A stretch of DNA of 64,000 nt, from NCBI GenBank assembly GCA_030825115.1, contig JAPJQL010000011.1, positions 1 to 64,000 of the forward strand, read 5' to 3'. Shown piece by piece: positions 16,948 through 25,398 of this stretch. The notes beneath the pieces were generated by a model. The model saw nothing but the letters and a program-made list of their open reading frames with translations. It searched no databases and was not told where the DNA came from. How positions within the stretch are numbered: the first letter of the stretch is position 1; each line of letters begins with the position of its first letter. The stretch is from Lachnospiraceae bacterium. GTDB lineage: Bacteria > Bacillota > Clostridia > Lachnospirales > Lachnospiraceae. The position numbers and the translations under genes were made by a program.

Positions 16948-18429
16948 TTACTCGTCTTTGTTCTTATCCCACTTTTCATTACCTTTGTATATAATGACGC
17001 CTTCGCTGTCGGTACAGTAATATCTGTCGTCCGCATCTTTTACATTGGTCTTCTTCTTCTGGATCTTGCCGGCGGTATTGATCAGGTACTCATTTCCCTC
17101 TTCCCCATAAGCAACTGCTTCCAGTTTCGCATCGCGGTCTGCCTTCAGCAGGCGGCCCTTGATATAGATCGAATCCTCGTAGATGCCGTCGTAGCCTGCG
17201 CCGCGGTCACTGCCGGACTTGCGGAAGTTATAGGTGAAGTCCTCGCCGTCGAGATTGATGGTAGCCTTACCGGTCTTCATCACGCCATCTTTCGGGGAAT
17301 TGCCGAAGTAATATACATCCCAGCCGTCGCCTTCTTCCGGCAGGTCGTTCTCGGTCTCGATCTCCTCGTAGCTTACGATCTCCTTGTCATCCATGGACAG
17401 CTTGTAGAGACCTTCCAACATCTCGCCCTTTTCATTGAACCCATAATAGTAACCGTTGATCTTCTTGATCTGGCTCTTTACGACGTCTCCGTCCTTCAAA
17501 GCATAGAACCAGTATGCCTCGTCGTTTTCATATGCCTCCGGGTCGATATTCTCACCCGGTACGGTCTTGAACCAGCCGGATGCCTGCCAGCACTGGTCCG
17601 GCTCATTGTAGTAGATGTTGCTCTCTGATGCAGTGGAGGAGCTGGCCTTTAAGTACCAGTTAAACTCTGCGTTTCCGTCCTCGCGGAACCGGTATTTGCG
17701 CCCGTTGATGGTCTTGGTGGTATCCTTTACCTTCTTGCCGTTTGAGCTGAAGTAGAACCAGTAATAGCCGTCAAAATCATCGTCTTCGCTGGTGTCGTCC
17801 TCCACATCCAGCCTCTGCCACTGATTTGCAGAGAGCGCTCCGTCTCCGTTCTCACCCAGGTAATAAACGCCGCTTCTCCAGGCATCCTCATCCGTCAGCC
17901 GTTCAGACTCTTCATTTACCCAGCCGTACAGCATCCGTCCTTCGCTGTCAAATGCGTACTTCTTTGTGGTCCCGTCTGCCTTTCCGATCGATTTGAATGT
18001 GGTCTTGCCGGAGGAAGCTGCCTTATAGGCTTTTCCGTTGGCGCCAAAATAGTACCATGCCGTGTCGGCGCCGTCGTCGCTGTCATCGGTGTTCTCCAGC
18101 TCTCTCCACTCATTGGCAACCCTTGCACCCGCCTCATTTACATAGTAGAAATCGCCATCATCTTCTACCAGCGAGTCGGTCGGCATCTCACCGTCCTCAT
18201 CCAGCCAGAACCAGTGGTCTCCTGATTTTTTCCAGGTATCGGTGACCCGGTCTCCGTCAGAAGACTGATAATACCAACTCCCGCCTTCTTCTACCCATCC
18301 TGTCGCTGCGTATGACATCATGGACGCCCCGATCGTAAGCGCCGCTGCCGCGCATGGAATCAATATCCGCTTTGTGTTTTTCTTCATGTCCTTTAACCCC
18401 TTTCGTGGTGTCTTCATAATTATTTTCAT
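16948..18429 (-). CDS. Secreted cell-wall-binding (choline-binding-like) repeat protein
   Basis: A signal peptide (basic start, then ILIPCAAAALTIGASMMSYAA) is followed by repeated units of the CW_binding/choline-binding type. Examples are GWVEEGGSWYYQSSDG, GDHWFWLDEDGEMPTDS, DGDFYYVNEAGARVANEW and NGYYYGFNEKGEMLEG. The whole mature protein (about 450 residues) consists of such Trp/Tyr/Gly units with many Asp, and no catalytic domain is visible. It probably binds teichoic acid or surface polysaccharide non-covalently. I use ATG 18429 (GGTG upstream); ATG 18387, giving 479 residues, is also plausible. The promoter upstream has MerR-type architecture. Confidence 0.87.
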   Translation of the reverse strand: MKIIMKTPRKGLKDMKKNTKRILIPCAAAALTIGASMMSYAATGWVEEGGSWYYQSSDGDRVTDTWKKSGDHWFWLDEDGEMPTDSLVEDDGDFYYVNEAGARVANEWRELENTDDSDDGADTAWYYFGANGKAYKAASSGKTTFKSIGKADGTTKKYAFDSEGRMLYGWVNEESERLTDEDAWRSGVYYLGENGDGALSANQWQRLDVEDDTSEDDDFDGYYWFYFSSNGKKVKDTTKTINGRKYRFREDGNAEFNWYLKASSSTASESNIYYNEPDQCWQASGWFKTVPGENIDPEAYENDEAYWFYALKDGDVVKSQIKKINGYYYGFNEKGEMLEGLYKLSMDDKEIVSYEEIETENDLPEEGDGWDVYYFGNSPKDGVMKTGKATINLDGEDFTYNFRKSGSDRGAGYDGIYEDSIYIKGRLLKADRDAKLEAVAYGEEGNEYLINTAGKIQKKKTNVKDADDRYYCTDSEGVIIYKGNEKWDKNKDE

Positions 18430-18449
18430 GTCGTTTCACCGACATCCAT

Positions 18450-18480
18450 ACTCTACACCCTGGAACGATTCCAAGGTCAA
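18450..18480 (-). promoter_or_regulatory. MerR-type promoter (19-bp spacer with dyad) of the cell-wall-binding gene
   Basis: On the minus strand TTGACC (-35, 18475-18480) and TAGAGT (-10, 18450-18455) are separated by 19 bp. The spacer holds the dyad CCTTGGAA-TCG-TTCCAGGG (18458-18476, one mismatch). Over-long spacers filled by a dyad are diagnostic of promoters activated by MerR proteins. Confidence 0.8.
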
Positions 18481-18560
18481 CCGATGTCAGGATTTTGTAA
18501 TAACATGTAATATTTATGTCAGAGGTTTACATCTGCAACAGGCTGACATGCAGACGGCAC

Positions 18561-18606
18561 AAAAAAGCTTTCCCCAACCGGCGCCGGTCCTGGGGAAAGC
18601 TTTTTT
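18561..18606 (-). terminator. Intrinsic terminator of the phosphofructokinase operon
   Basis: A perfect stem AAAAAAGCTTTCCCCA / TGGGGAAAGCTTTTTT flanks a GC-rich 14-nt loop, right after the stop at 18611. The symmetric A/T tracts could let it work in both directions. Confidence 0.9.
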
Positions 18607-18610
18607 ATTC

Positions 18611-19852
18611 TTATCTTTTGTCTTCCAGCCTCAGATGTCTTGGCAGGCCATCCACCATCATCGGCGTCAGCTCCGCCTGGATCAGCGGCTTCACATAGTT
18701 GATAAAGTCCTGGGTGACATAGTTGCCCTCCTCGTTGATCCACTCTCTCGGGACTTTTTTCTCCACATTTGCAATCTTATGTACATCGTAGATATCGGTC
18801 ACGCAAAGGTACGGATCGTCTGAGATGCGCTTTAAGATGATCATCTTCCCTGTCTCGCCTTCAAACGCCGCCTTGACTGCCGCTCCGCCTACCTGGTAGG
18901 CCTCGGTGATGTCCACGCGCCCTACGATGTGGGAAGCGCAGCGCTGCAGGGAGTTGAACTCGATCGCCCTGGTCTTGCAGCCCACCTCTCTGGATATCTT
19001 TTCCGCCAGATACCTTGCCGTGCCGGTGAGCTGACGGTGACCAAACGCATCCACATAATCAATGTTGTCGGTCAGCTCGCAGACATACCTGCCGTCCGCC
19101 ACCTTGACGCCTTCAGAAATGGCGATCACCACGGATTTTTTCGTCTCGTGGATCTTGGCAACCTGTTTCATAAAGGCATCCACATCAAAGGTGATCTCCG
19201 GGAGAAACAGCATGTCAGGCCCCTCGCAGTCCTCGCATTTTGCCAGAGCCGCCGCTCCGGTCAGCCAGCCTGCGTTGCGCCCCATGATCTCAACCAGGGT
19301 CACGTTCTGCTGGTCGTATACCAGGCCGTCACGGATGATCTCTTTTGTGATCGACGCGATATATTTTGCAGCGCTGCCAAAGCCCGGCGTATGGTCTGTC
19401 ACCGCAAGGTCATTGTCAATCGTCTTCGGAACGCCCATAAAGCGGATTTTGCTGCTGTTTAATATCGCGTAATCGGACAGTTTTTTGATCGTATCCATCG
19501 AATCGTTTCCGCCAATATAGAAGAAATATTCAATTTCAAGCTTTTCCAGGATATCGAAAATCTTGTCATAGATATCGGTATTGCCTTTGATTTCCGGCAG
19601 CTTAAACCGGCAGGAGCCCAAGTAGGAGGACGGCGTCCTCTTGAGCAGGTCGATATCCAGATCGCTGCGGATATGCTCGGACAGGTCTACCACCCGTTCT
19701 TCCAAAAGCCCCTGTACCCCATGCAGCATCCCGTATACTTTTTTCGCCCCGCGGTCCTTTGCAGTCTTGTATACCCCTGCAAGGCTGGAATTGATGACTG
19801 CGGTCGGTCCGCCGGACTGGCCTACGATTACGTTCCCCATCACTGCTCTCAT
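18611..19852 (-). CDS. Pyrophosphate-type 6-phosphofructokinase
   Basis: Phosphorylates fructose 6-phosphate, probably using pyrophosphate. The donor-site loop reads GGNDS (114-118), with Asp where ATP-dependent enzymes have Gly. The catalytic segment is PKTIDND (142-148), with Lys as in PPi enzymes. The start is GQSGGPTAVINSS. At 413 residues it fits the PPi/clade-B2 or long clade. The protein starts at ATG 19852 after AAGGGGAAT; a second ATG four codons in is possible. It is co-transcribed behind a PfkB-family kinase (38-bp gap) and ended by a strong hairpin. Confidence 0.88.
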   Translation of the reverse strand: MRAVMGNVIVGQSGGPTAVINSSLAGVYKTAKDRGAKKVYGMLHGVQGLLEERVVDLSEHIRSDLDIDLLKRTPSSYLGSCRFKLPEIKGNTDIYDKIFDILEKLEIEYFFYIGGNDSMDTIKKLSDYAILNSSKIRFMGVPKTIDNDLAVTDHTPGFGSAAKYIASITKEIIRDGLVYDQQNVTLVEIMGRNAGWLTGAAALAKCEDCEGPDMLFLPEITFDVDAFMKQVAKIHETKKSVVIAISEGVKVADGRYVCELTDNIDYVDAFGHRQLTGTARYLAEKISREVGCKTRAIEFNSLQRCASHIVGRVDITEAYQVGGAAVKAAFEGETGKMIILKRISDDPYLCVTDIYDVHKIANVEKKVPREWINEEGNYVTQDFINYVKPLIQAELTPMMVDGLPRHLRLEDKR

Positions 19853-19890
19853 AATACTGATTCCCCTTATCTTTTATTTACTTGCTTTTA

Positions 19891-20919
19891 TTACCTTGCC
19901 ATTTCGCTCTGCGGACCTTTCTGATTGTGCGCCCTGATGATCGTGTCGATCTCCTCTAAGTTGGAGGACGGCAGATCTCCCGGTATGGTATTTTTTACCG
20001 CGCTGGTCGCGTTTCCATACCGGATTGCCCTGGCACAGTCAAAGTCATTGGCAAGCAGTCCGTACAGCGCGCCGGAAATGTAAGCGTCGCCGCTGCCGAT
20101 CCGGTCCACCACTTCGATATCGCGATACGGCTCTTCCTCGTAATAGGCATCCTTCTTCGCGTCATACATCACAGAACCAAAAGTATGGCGCTTTGGACTG
20201 TGCACGATCCGCTGGGTAGATGCCACGATGGAGATCGGATATTCCTCCGCAAAGCTCTTCATCATCTCCCGCGCCGTGCCGGTCTTCCCAAACGTCAGGC
20301 GCGCCGTATCCTCCGAGCAGAAAAAGATATCCACGTAAGGCAGGATCTTCTCGATACACGCCCGCGCCTCTTCCCCTGTCCAGAGGTTTCCGCGGAAATT
20401 CACGTCAAAAGAAACCAGCGTCCCCGCAGCTTTAAAGCGCTTGATCATCTCAATCGCCGTCTCCCGTGTCTTCTCGCTCAAGGCCAGCGTGATGCCGCTT
20501 GTGTGGAAGCAGCGGGTCGCTCCGTATACATCCTTTGGAATCTCGCTGATATCCAGACCGTAGAAGGAGCTGTTCATCCTGTCATAGATAACCTTGGGCT
20601 TTCTCGGATACGCGCCGTATTCGTAGTAATAGATCCCCACACGGGCATTGGGGGAGTTGTCGTAGATAAAATAATCATCGCTGACCCCGTAGGAACGAAT
20701 CTTCCCTTTCATAAAGCTGCCAATATCGTGAGATGGCAGACGGGAGATGATGCCGGTGTGAAGGCCAAGGAGCGCCACTCCGACCGCCACGTTCAGCTCG
20801 GCGCCGCCGACCTGCTTGACAAAGGTATCCCCCCGCATCAGCCGTTCGTTGCCTTCCGGCGAAAGCCTGAGCAGAACCTGCCCGAATGTCAGTAGATCAA
20901 AATTCCGTTTATTTTCCAT
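19891..20919 (-). CDS. PfkB-family sugar kinase (KdgK-like)
   Basis: A ribokinase-fold kinase of 342 residues, related to the 2-keto-3-deoxygluconate kinase encoded just upstream. N-terminal GGAELNVAVG is the sugar-binding PfkB signature 1 region. C-terminal DRIGSGDAYISGALYG is signature 2, with the catalytic Asp in GSGD. GGAGGACAG precedes the ATG. The substrate is not certain: KDG or another ketose/keto-acid sugar. A terminator separates it from kdgK, so it likely has its own promoter and forms an operon with PPi-PFK. Confidence 0.86.
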   Translation of the reverse strand: MENKRNFDLLTFGQVLLRLSPEGNERLMRGDTFVKQVGGAELNVAVGVALLGLHTGIISRLPSHDIGSFMKGKIRSYGVSDDYFIYDNSPNARVGIYYYEYGAYPRKPKVIYDRMNSSFYGLDISEIPKDVYGATRCFHTSGITLALSEKTRETAIEMIKRFKAAGTLVSFDVNFRGNLWTGEEARACIEKILPYVDIFFCSEDTARLTFGKTGTAREMMKSFAEEYPISIVASTQRIVHSPKRHTFGSVMYDAKKDAYYEEEPYRDIEVVDRIGSGDAYISGALYGLLANDFDCARAIRYGNATSAVKNTIPGDLPSSNLEEIDTIIRAHNQKGPQSEMAR

Positions 20920-20971
20920 TGTTCTGTCCTCCGATGTATTCTGTCAACGAATCGTATTCATTTGGATAGAT

Positions 20972-21009
20972 AAAAAGGCTAACTCCGCCATCCGGAAATT
21001 AGCCATTTT
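20972..21009 (-). terminator. Intrinsic terminator after kdgK
   Basis: AAAAxGGCTAA pairs with TTAGCCxTTTT, with an inner TCCG/CGGA stem, located in the gap between kdgK (stop 21035) and the next kinase. It ends the uxaA-iclR-eda-kdgK transcript. Confidence 0.75.
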
Positions 21010-21034
21010 ATCATCACGTCAATCGGTCTTTCAA

Positions 21035-22066
21035 TTATCTCTGTACACGTCCTGAACCGTCGCCGCCTGCCAGGTTCTCAACATCAGCACGGGTAACCAG
21101 GTTGAAGTCGCCAGGAATCGTGTGCTTCAGTGCGGAAGCTGCCACTGCAAACTCCAGAGCTGCCTTCATATCCTTGCCATCTACCAGGCCGCATACCAGG
21201 CCTGCTGCGAAAGAGTCGCCGCCGCCTACACGGTCTACGATCGGGGTGATGGAATATTTTTTGGAGTGGTAGAACTCACGGGTCTTGCCATCCATGATAC
21301 ATGCGGACCAGCCGTTGTTGGAAGCGGAGAAGCTTTCACGCAGGGAGCTGATGATGTATTTGAAGCCGAACTTGTCTGCCATCTGGTTGAAGATATCCAC
21401 ATAGCCAGCCAGTTCAAGCTCGCCGGAGGTAACGTCGGTGTTGCCCGGCTTGAAGCCAAGAACCTTCTCTGCATCCTCTTCGTTGCCGATGCATACGTCC
21501 ACGTACTGCATCAGGTTCGTCATAACCTTCTGTGCCTTCTCGGAAGACCACAGTTTCTTACGGAAGTTTAAGTCTACGGATACCGTCACGCCGTGGGCCT
21601 TTGCAGCCTTCAGCGCAGTCTCGGTCAGCTCTGCCGCTGCGTCGCTGACAGCCGGAGTGATCCCGGTGAAGTGGAACCAGTCAGCATCTGCGAAGATTGC
21701 GTCAAAATCAAACTCATCTGCAGTTGCAGTAGAGATGGAGGAATGTGCACGGTCATATACCACGTTGGAAGCTCTCATGGCAGAACCGGTCTCTAAAAAG
21801 TAGATGCCCAGTCTCTCACCGCTTCTTGCGATATACTTTGTGCCTACGTTGTATTTTCTCAACGCTGCAACAGCACACTCGCCAATCGGGTTTGCCGGTA
21901 CTGCAGTTACAAACTCGGCATCATGGCCGTAGTTTGCCAGAGATACCGCTACGTTAGCCTCGCCGCCGCCGTAGTTGATATCAAACTCATCTGCCTGGAT
22001 AAATTTCTCATTGTTCGGGGTAGATAATCTTAACATGATCTCGCCCATAGTTACAATCTTTGCCAT
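21035..22066 (-). CDS. kdgK: 2-dehydro-3-deoxygluconate (KDG) kinase
   Basis: Phosphorylates KDG to KDPG in hexuronate breakdown. PfkB signatures are GGGEANVAVSLANYG near 33-47 and DRVGGGDSFAAGLVCG with the catalytic Asp. The length is 343 residues from ATG 22066, which has AAGGAG nine bases upstream; the longer frame to 22153 lies in the intergenic leader. It is 61 bases downstream of eda, so KDG kinase and KDPG aldolase are made together. Confidence 0.93.
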   Translation of the reverse strand: MAKIVTMGEIMLRLSTPNNEKFIQADEFDINYGGGEANVAVSLANYGHDAEFVTAVPANPIGECAVAALRKYNVGTKYIARSGERLGIYFLETGSAMRASNVVYDRAHSSISTATADEFDFDAIFADADWFHFTGITPAVSDAAAELTETALKAAKAHGVTVSVDLNFRKKLWSSEKAQKVMTNLMQYVDVCIGNEEDAEKVLGFKPGNTDVTSGELELAGYVDIFNQMADKFGFKYIISSLRESFSASNNGWSACIMDGKTREFYHSKKYSITPIVDRVGGGDSFAAGLVCGLVDGKDMKAALEFAVAASALKHTIPGDFNLVTRADVENLAGGDGSGRVQR

Positions 22067-22127
22067 TGCTCTCTTCTCCTTATCATCACTGTATCTGTTT
22101 GTTTTTATGATTTTATAATTGAAACTC

Positions 22128-22784
22128 TTATTTTGCTGCGCGCGCTGCTGCAACTGCCGCTACGAACTCCTGTGCTTTTGCGGTAACTGCTGCGTAATCG
22201 CCGGTCTTTGCGCCCTTGGTCAGGCTGGAGCCGGTTCCCACTGCGTATGCGCCTGCATTGATCCACTTGTCCACGTTGTCTACATCAACACCGCCGGACG
22301 GCATGAACTCGCCCTGTGGCAGCGGTCCCTTAAAGGAGCTGATCGCAGCAGGTCCTACGATGTTGCCCGGGAAGATCTTGATGATGTCGCAGCCGGCCTC
22401 TAAAGCGGTGATCGCCTCGGTTGGGGTCATAACGCCTGGCAGCATCGGCACACGGTAACGGTTGCAGAGCTTGATGGTATCCACGTTCAGCCCCGGACTT
22501 ACCACATAGTTTGCTCCGGCCAGGATAACGGCTCTTGCAGTCTCCGGGTCAAGTACAGTACCAGCACCGATGACAACCTTGTCGTTGTCTTTGTACTTCT
22601 CTGCCATCATCTGGATGAACTCCACAGGATTGCCCTGGTCCATCGTCATGGTGATCTCGATGAAGTTGATGCCGCCTGCGATGATTGCGTCTACAACCTT
22701 CTCACCCTGCTCCAGGTTTTTTGCACGAACAACAGCTACAAGACAGTCTTCTTTCATTCTTGCCAATACTTGTTCTTTTTTCAT
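22128..22784 (-). CDS. eda: KDPG/KHG aldolase
   Basis: Cleaves 2-keto-3-deoxy-6-phosphogluconate into pyruvate and glyceraldehyde 3-phosphate. A TIM-barrel of 218 residues with catalytic Glu in FIEITM (E43) and Schiff-base Lys 136 in GCDIIKIFPG. GAGTVLDPE and MPSGGVD are the usual phosphate-site loops. An AAGGAG ribosome binding site precedes ATG 22784. A promoter and a possible IclR operator lie upstream in the 105-bp gap. Confidence 0.96.
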   Translation of the reverse strand: MKKEQVLARMKEDCLVAVVRAKNLEQGEKVVDAIIAGGINFIEITMTMDQGNPVEFIQMMAEKYKDNDKVVIGAGTVLDPETARAVILAGANYVVSPGLNVDTIKLCNRYRVPMLPGVMTPTEAITALEAGCDIIKIFPGNIVGPAAISSFKGPLPQGEFMPSGGVDVDNVDKWINAGAYAVGTGSSLTKGAKTGDYAAVTAKAQEFVAAVAAARAAK

Positions 22785-22806
22785 GATTCTTTTCTCCTTT
22801 TAACAA

Positions 22807-22879
22807 TTCGTATATGCGAACACATTTCACAAATACGATTTTATACTTAGATATTAATCGCTTCGCGGCGATTTGTCAA
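22807..22879 (-). promoter_or_regulatory. Promoter and candidate IclR operator of eda-kdgK
   Basis: Minus-strand TTGACA (22874-22879) and TAATAT (22851-22856), 17-bp spacer, form a near-consensus promoter. Downstream in the leader is the near-palindrome TTCGTATATGCGAA (22807-22820), a plausible site for the IclR protein encoded next door. Confidence 0.65.
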
Positions 22880-22889
22880 CAGGTAATCC

Positions 22890-23651
22890 TCAGATTTTTC
22901 CGATAAATCCTAACAATTTTGACACCTCTTTGGATTTTGCCGATACCAGCCTTCCCAAAAGCTCATAATCCTCGGTCGGCTTATACAGGCTGGAGACACT
23001 GATGGCGCCGATCACGTTTCCGTCCGATCCAAATACAGGGGAACCGACGCACTCCATATGCTCCTCCATCTCCCTGGCATCCAGGGCATATCCCTGCTCT
23101 CTGACCTTCTCAAGCTCGGCCGCCAGCGATTCCTTATCAAGGATGGTCTTTTCCGTATTTCTGCGGAATTTGATCCGGTTCATGACCTGTTCCCTGGTCT
23201 CGTCGTCGCTGTACGCAAGGATCGCCTTCCCGAGGGAAGTGCAGTACATCGGATTCTTCGTCCCCACCGTGGCGGTGGTGATGATCGGGTTCTCCGGCTC
23301 GGCCTTGCAGATGTAGACCACATCGTGGTCAGAACGGACACCGAAGAACACCGTCTTTCCGACTTCTTTGGCAAATGCCTTTAACTCCGGCTCGATCACG
23401 CTGATAAAATCCAGGTTGTTGGTGTAGTTGATGCCGATCCGGTACGCCATCAGGCCGATGGTATACCGCTGCCGCTGTCCCCGGTCCACATTGACCATCC
23501 CCATCTCTGCGAGAGTGGTCACGATGTCGTAGGCGCTGGTCTTTGGAAGCTCCATCTTCTCACAGATATCGTCCAGGGTAATGCCCTCGGGATTTCTCGA
23601 TACCAGCTTCAGGATTTCTACGGTTCTCTGTGTCGTTCTGTTCAATTTCAT
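22890..23651 (-). CDS. IclR-family transcriptional regulator (KdgR-like)
   Basis: An N-terminal winged helix, TTQRTVEILKLVSRNPEGIT then DICEKMELPKTSAYDIVTTL, is followed by the IclR effector domain (about 80-253) containing a GAF-like small-molecule pocket. IclR members next to eda/kdgK usually repress KDG metabolism and respond to KDG. The GTG at 23660 sits directly on the AAAGG ribosome binding site, so ATG 23651 (10-nt spacing) is the better start, giving 253 residues. It lies 48 bases after uxaA in the same direction. Confidence 0.9.
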   Translation of the reverse strand: MKLNRTTQRTVEILKLVSRNPEGITLDDICEKMELPKTSAYDIVTTLAEMGMVNVDRGQRQRYTIGLMAYRIGINYTNNLDFISVIEPELKAFAKEVGKTVFFGVRSDHDVVYICKAEPENPIITTATVGTKNPMYCTSLGKAILAYSDDETREQVMNRIKFRRNTEKTILDKESLAAELEKVREQGYALDAREMEEHMECVGSPVFGSDGNVIGAISVSSLYKPTEDYELLGRLVSAKSKEVSKLLGFIGKI

Positions 23652-23699
23652 GTCGGTCACGCCTTTCGATTATATTCGCGGCAGGCACGGCAGGCTTCA

Positions 23700-25181
23700 T
23701 TACAGCGTAACGCCCTGCTTAAAGATTGCCATATCATGGAATCCCGCCTCTTCTGCCTTTACTTTTTTGCCGGAAGCGACCGCCAAAACATAATCAAACA
23801 GTTCCCGGGCGATTTCTTCCTTACTCTTATCTTCTACCATACGACCGGCATTAAAGTCAATCCAATTATCCTTATGGCCTGCAAGTTTTGAGTTGCTGGA
23901 AATCTTCACGGTCGGCACAGGAGAGGCAAACGGAGTGCCGCGCCCGGTGGTGAACAAAACGATATGGGCGCCGGATACCGCCAGAGCGGTGGACGCCACA
24001 AGGTCGTTGCCCGGTGCGGAAAGCAGGTTCAGCCCTTTTGTGCTGACCGGCTCGCCATAAGCCAGCACGCCTCTCACCGGGGCGCTGCCGGACTTCTGGG
24101 TACAGCCCAAAGACTTGTCCTCCAGCGTGGAGATTCCGCCCTTTTTATTGCCCGGGGACGGATTCTCATAGATGGTCTGGTTGTGGCTGGTAAAATAGTT
24201 CTTAAAATCATTGATCAGAGCAACCGTCTTTTCAAACAGCTCCGGCGTCTCGCAGCGGTTCATCAAAAGCGTCTCTGCGCCGAACATCTCCGGGACCTCG
24301 GTCAGGATCGTGGTGCCGCCCTTTGAGATCAGCAGGTCGGAAAATGCGCCCACGACCGGATTAGCCGTAATCCCGGACAATCCGTCGGATCCGCCGCACT
24401 TCATGCCGATCACCAGTTCTCCTGCATCAATCTTCTCCCTGGAAAACGCGCCTGCATATACGGCAAGCTCTTCCAGCAGCTTCATCGCCTCTTCCTGCTC
24501 ATCCTCCACATCCTGACACTGAAGGAATTTCACCCTCTGCTCGTCATACTCTCCGATGTATTCTTTCAGCACCGGGATATTGCTGTTCTCACAGCCAAGC
24601 CCCAGCACCAGCACGCCGCCCGCGTTGGGATGATGCACCATGTCTGCAAGGACTTTTCTGGTGTTCTCCTGATCGTCGCCCATCTGGGAGCAGCCGTAAG
24701 GATGTGGAAATGCGATGATGTCTTCCACATTCCCCTGTACAAGGCGGCCGGCCTTTTTCTCCAGCGCCTGTGCGATCGAGTTGACGCAGCCCACGGTTGG
24801 GATGATCCAGATCTCATTGCGGACGCCCACCTTGCCGTCCGGACGGCGGTATCCGTCAAACACGGCATGCTCCGTCTCCTTGAGGTCCGATGAAACCGGC
24901 TCATACTCATAGGTAAGCAGGTCTCCAAGAGCCGTCTTAACATTGTGCACATGAACCCAGCCGCCTGCCGGGATATCTTCCCTGGCATTGCCGATGCGAA
25001 AACCGTATTTGACAACTTCGCCGCCCGCCGCGATCGGCTTTATGGCAAACTTATGTCCCTGGGGAACCTCTTCCAGCGTAGTGACCTCATGTCCCCCTAC
25101 TGTGACCGTCTCTCCCTTTAAGATCGGACGCAGCGCCACCGCAACATTGTCCGCTTCATGGATCCTGATGAAATCCTGCAT
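23700..25181 (-). CDS. uxaA: Altronate dehydratase (UxaA), two-domain form
   Basis: Dehydrates D-altronate to 2-keto-3-deoxygluconate. Residues 1-95 are the SAF domain (EADNVAVALRPILKGETV, with GWVHVHNVKT). The rest is the metal-dependent UxaA catalytic domain: HPYGCSQMGDD, LGLGCENSN, MKCGGSDGLSG and GRGTPFASPVPTVKI. It is 493 residues, full length. The promoter and a LacI operator lie upstream in the divergent region shared with the LacI regulator. A mannonate dehydratase is not in view, so the galacturonate branch is favoured. Confidence 0.94.
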   Translation of the reverse strand: MQDFIRIHEADNVAVALRPILKGETVTVGGHEVTTLEEVPQGHKFAIKPIAAGGEVVKYGFRIGNAREDIPAGGWVHVHNVKTALGDLLTYEYEPVSSDLKETEHAVFDGYRRPDGKVGVRNEIWIIPTVGCVNSIAQALEKKAGRLVQGNVEDIIAFPHPYGCSQMGDDQENTRKVLADMVHHPNAGGVLVLGLGCENSNIPVLKEYIGEYDEQRVKFLQCQDVEDEQEEAMKLLEELAVYAGAFSREKIDAGELVIGMKCGGSDGLSGITANPVVGAFSDLLISKGGTTILTEVPEMFGAETLLMNRCETPELFEKTVALINDFKNYFTSHNQTIYENPSPGNKKGGISTLEDKSLGCTQKSGSAPVRGVLAYGEPVSTKGLNLLSAPGNDLVASTALAVSGAHIVLFTTGRGTPFASPVPTVKISSNSKLAGHKDNWIDFNAGRMVEDKSKEEIARELFDYVLAVASGKKVKAEEAGFHDMAIFKQGVTL

Positions 25182-25262
25182 ATCTTAATCTCCTTTTTCA
25201 TGATTATTGTAATCATATCTTCTGTTCTCATTCACGCCGTCAGACCCGCATGTCTGCGAGAA

Positions 25263-25382
25263 TGTAAGTGCTTACAATTATTTTAGCGAATCTTGTATTA
25301 GAAGTCAATAATAAATTGCAAACCTCTTGCAAATTTTGTACAGAATGGTTATAATAGCACCAGTAAGTTGTAAGCACTTACA
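25263..25382. promoter_or_regulatory. Divergent uxaA / lacI-family promoters with paired operators
   Basis: Minus promoter: TTGACT (25303-25308), 17 bp, TAAAAT (25280-25285). Plus promoter: TTGCAA (25327-25332), 17 bp, TATAAT (25350-25355). Just downstream of each -10 lies the same 14-bp operator in opposite orientation, TGTAAG-TG-CTTACA (25263-25276) and TGTAAG-CA-CTTACA (25369-25382). Occupancy by the LacI protein would block both transcripts. Confidence 0.88.
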
Positions 25383-25398
25383 GGAAAGGGGTGACGAT

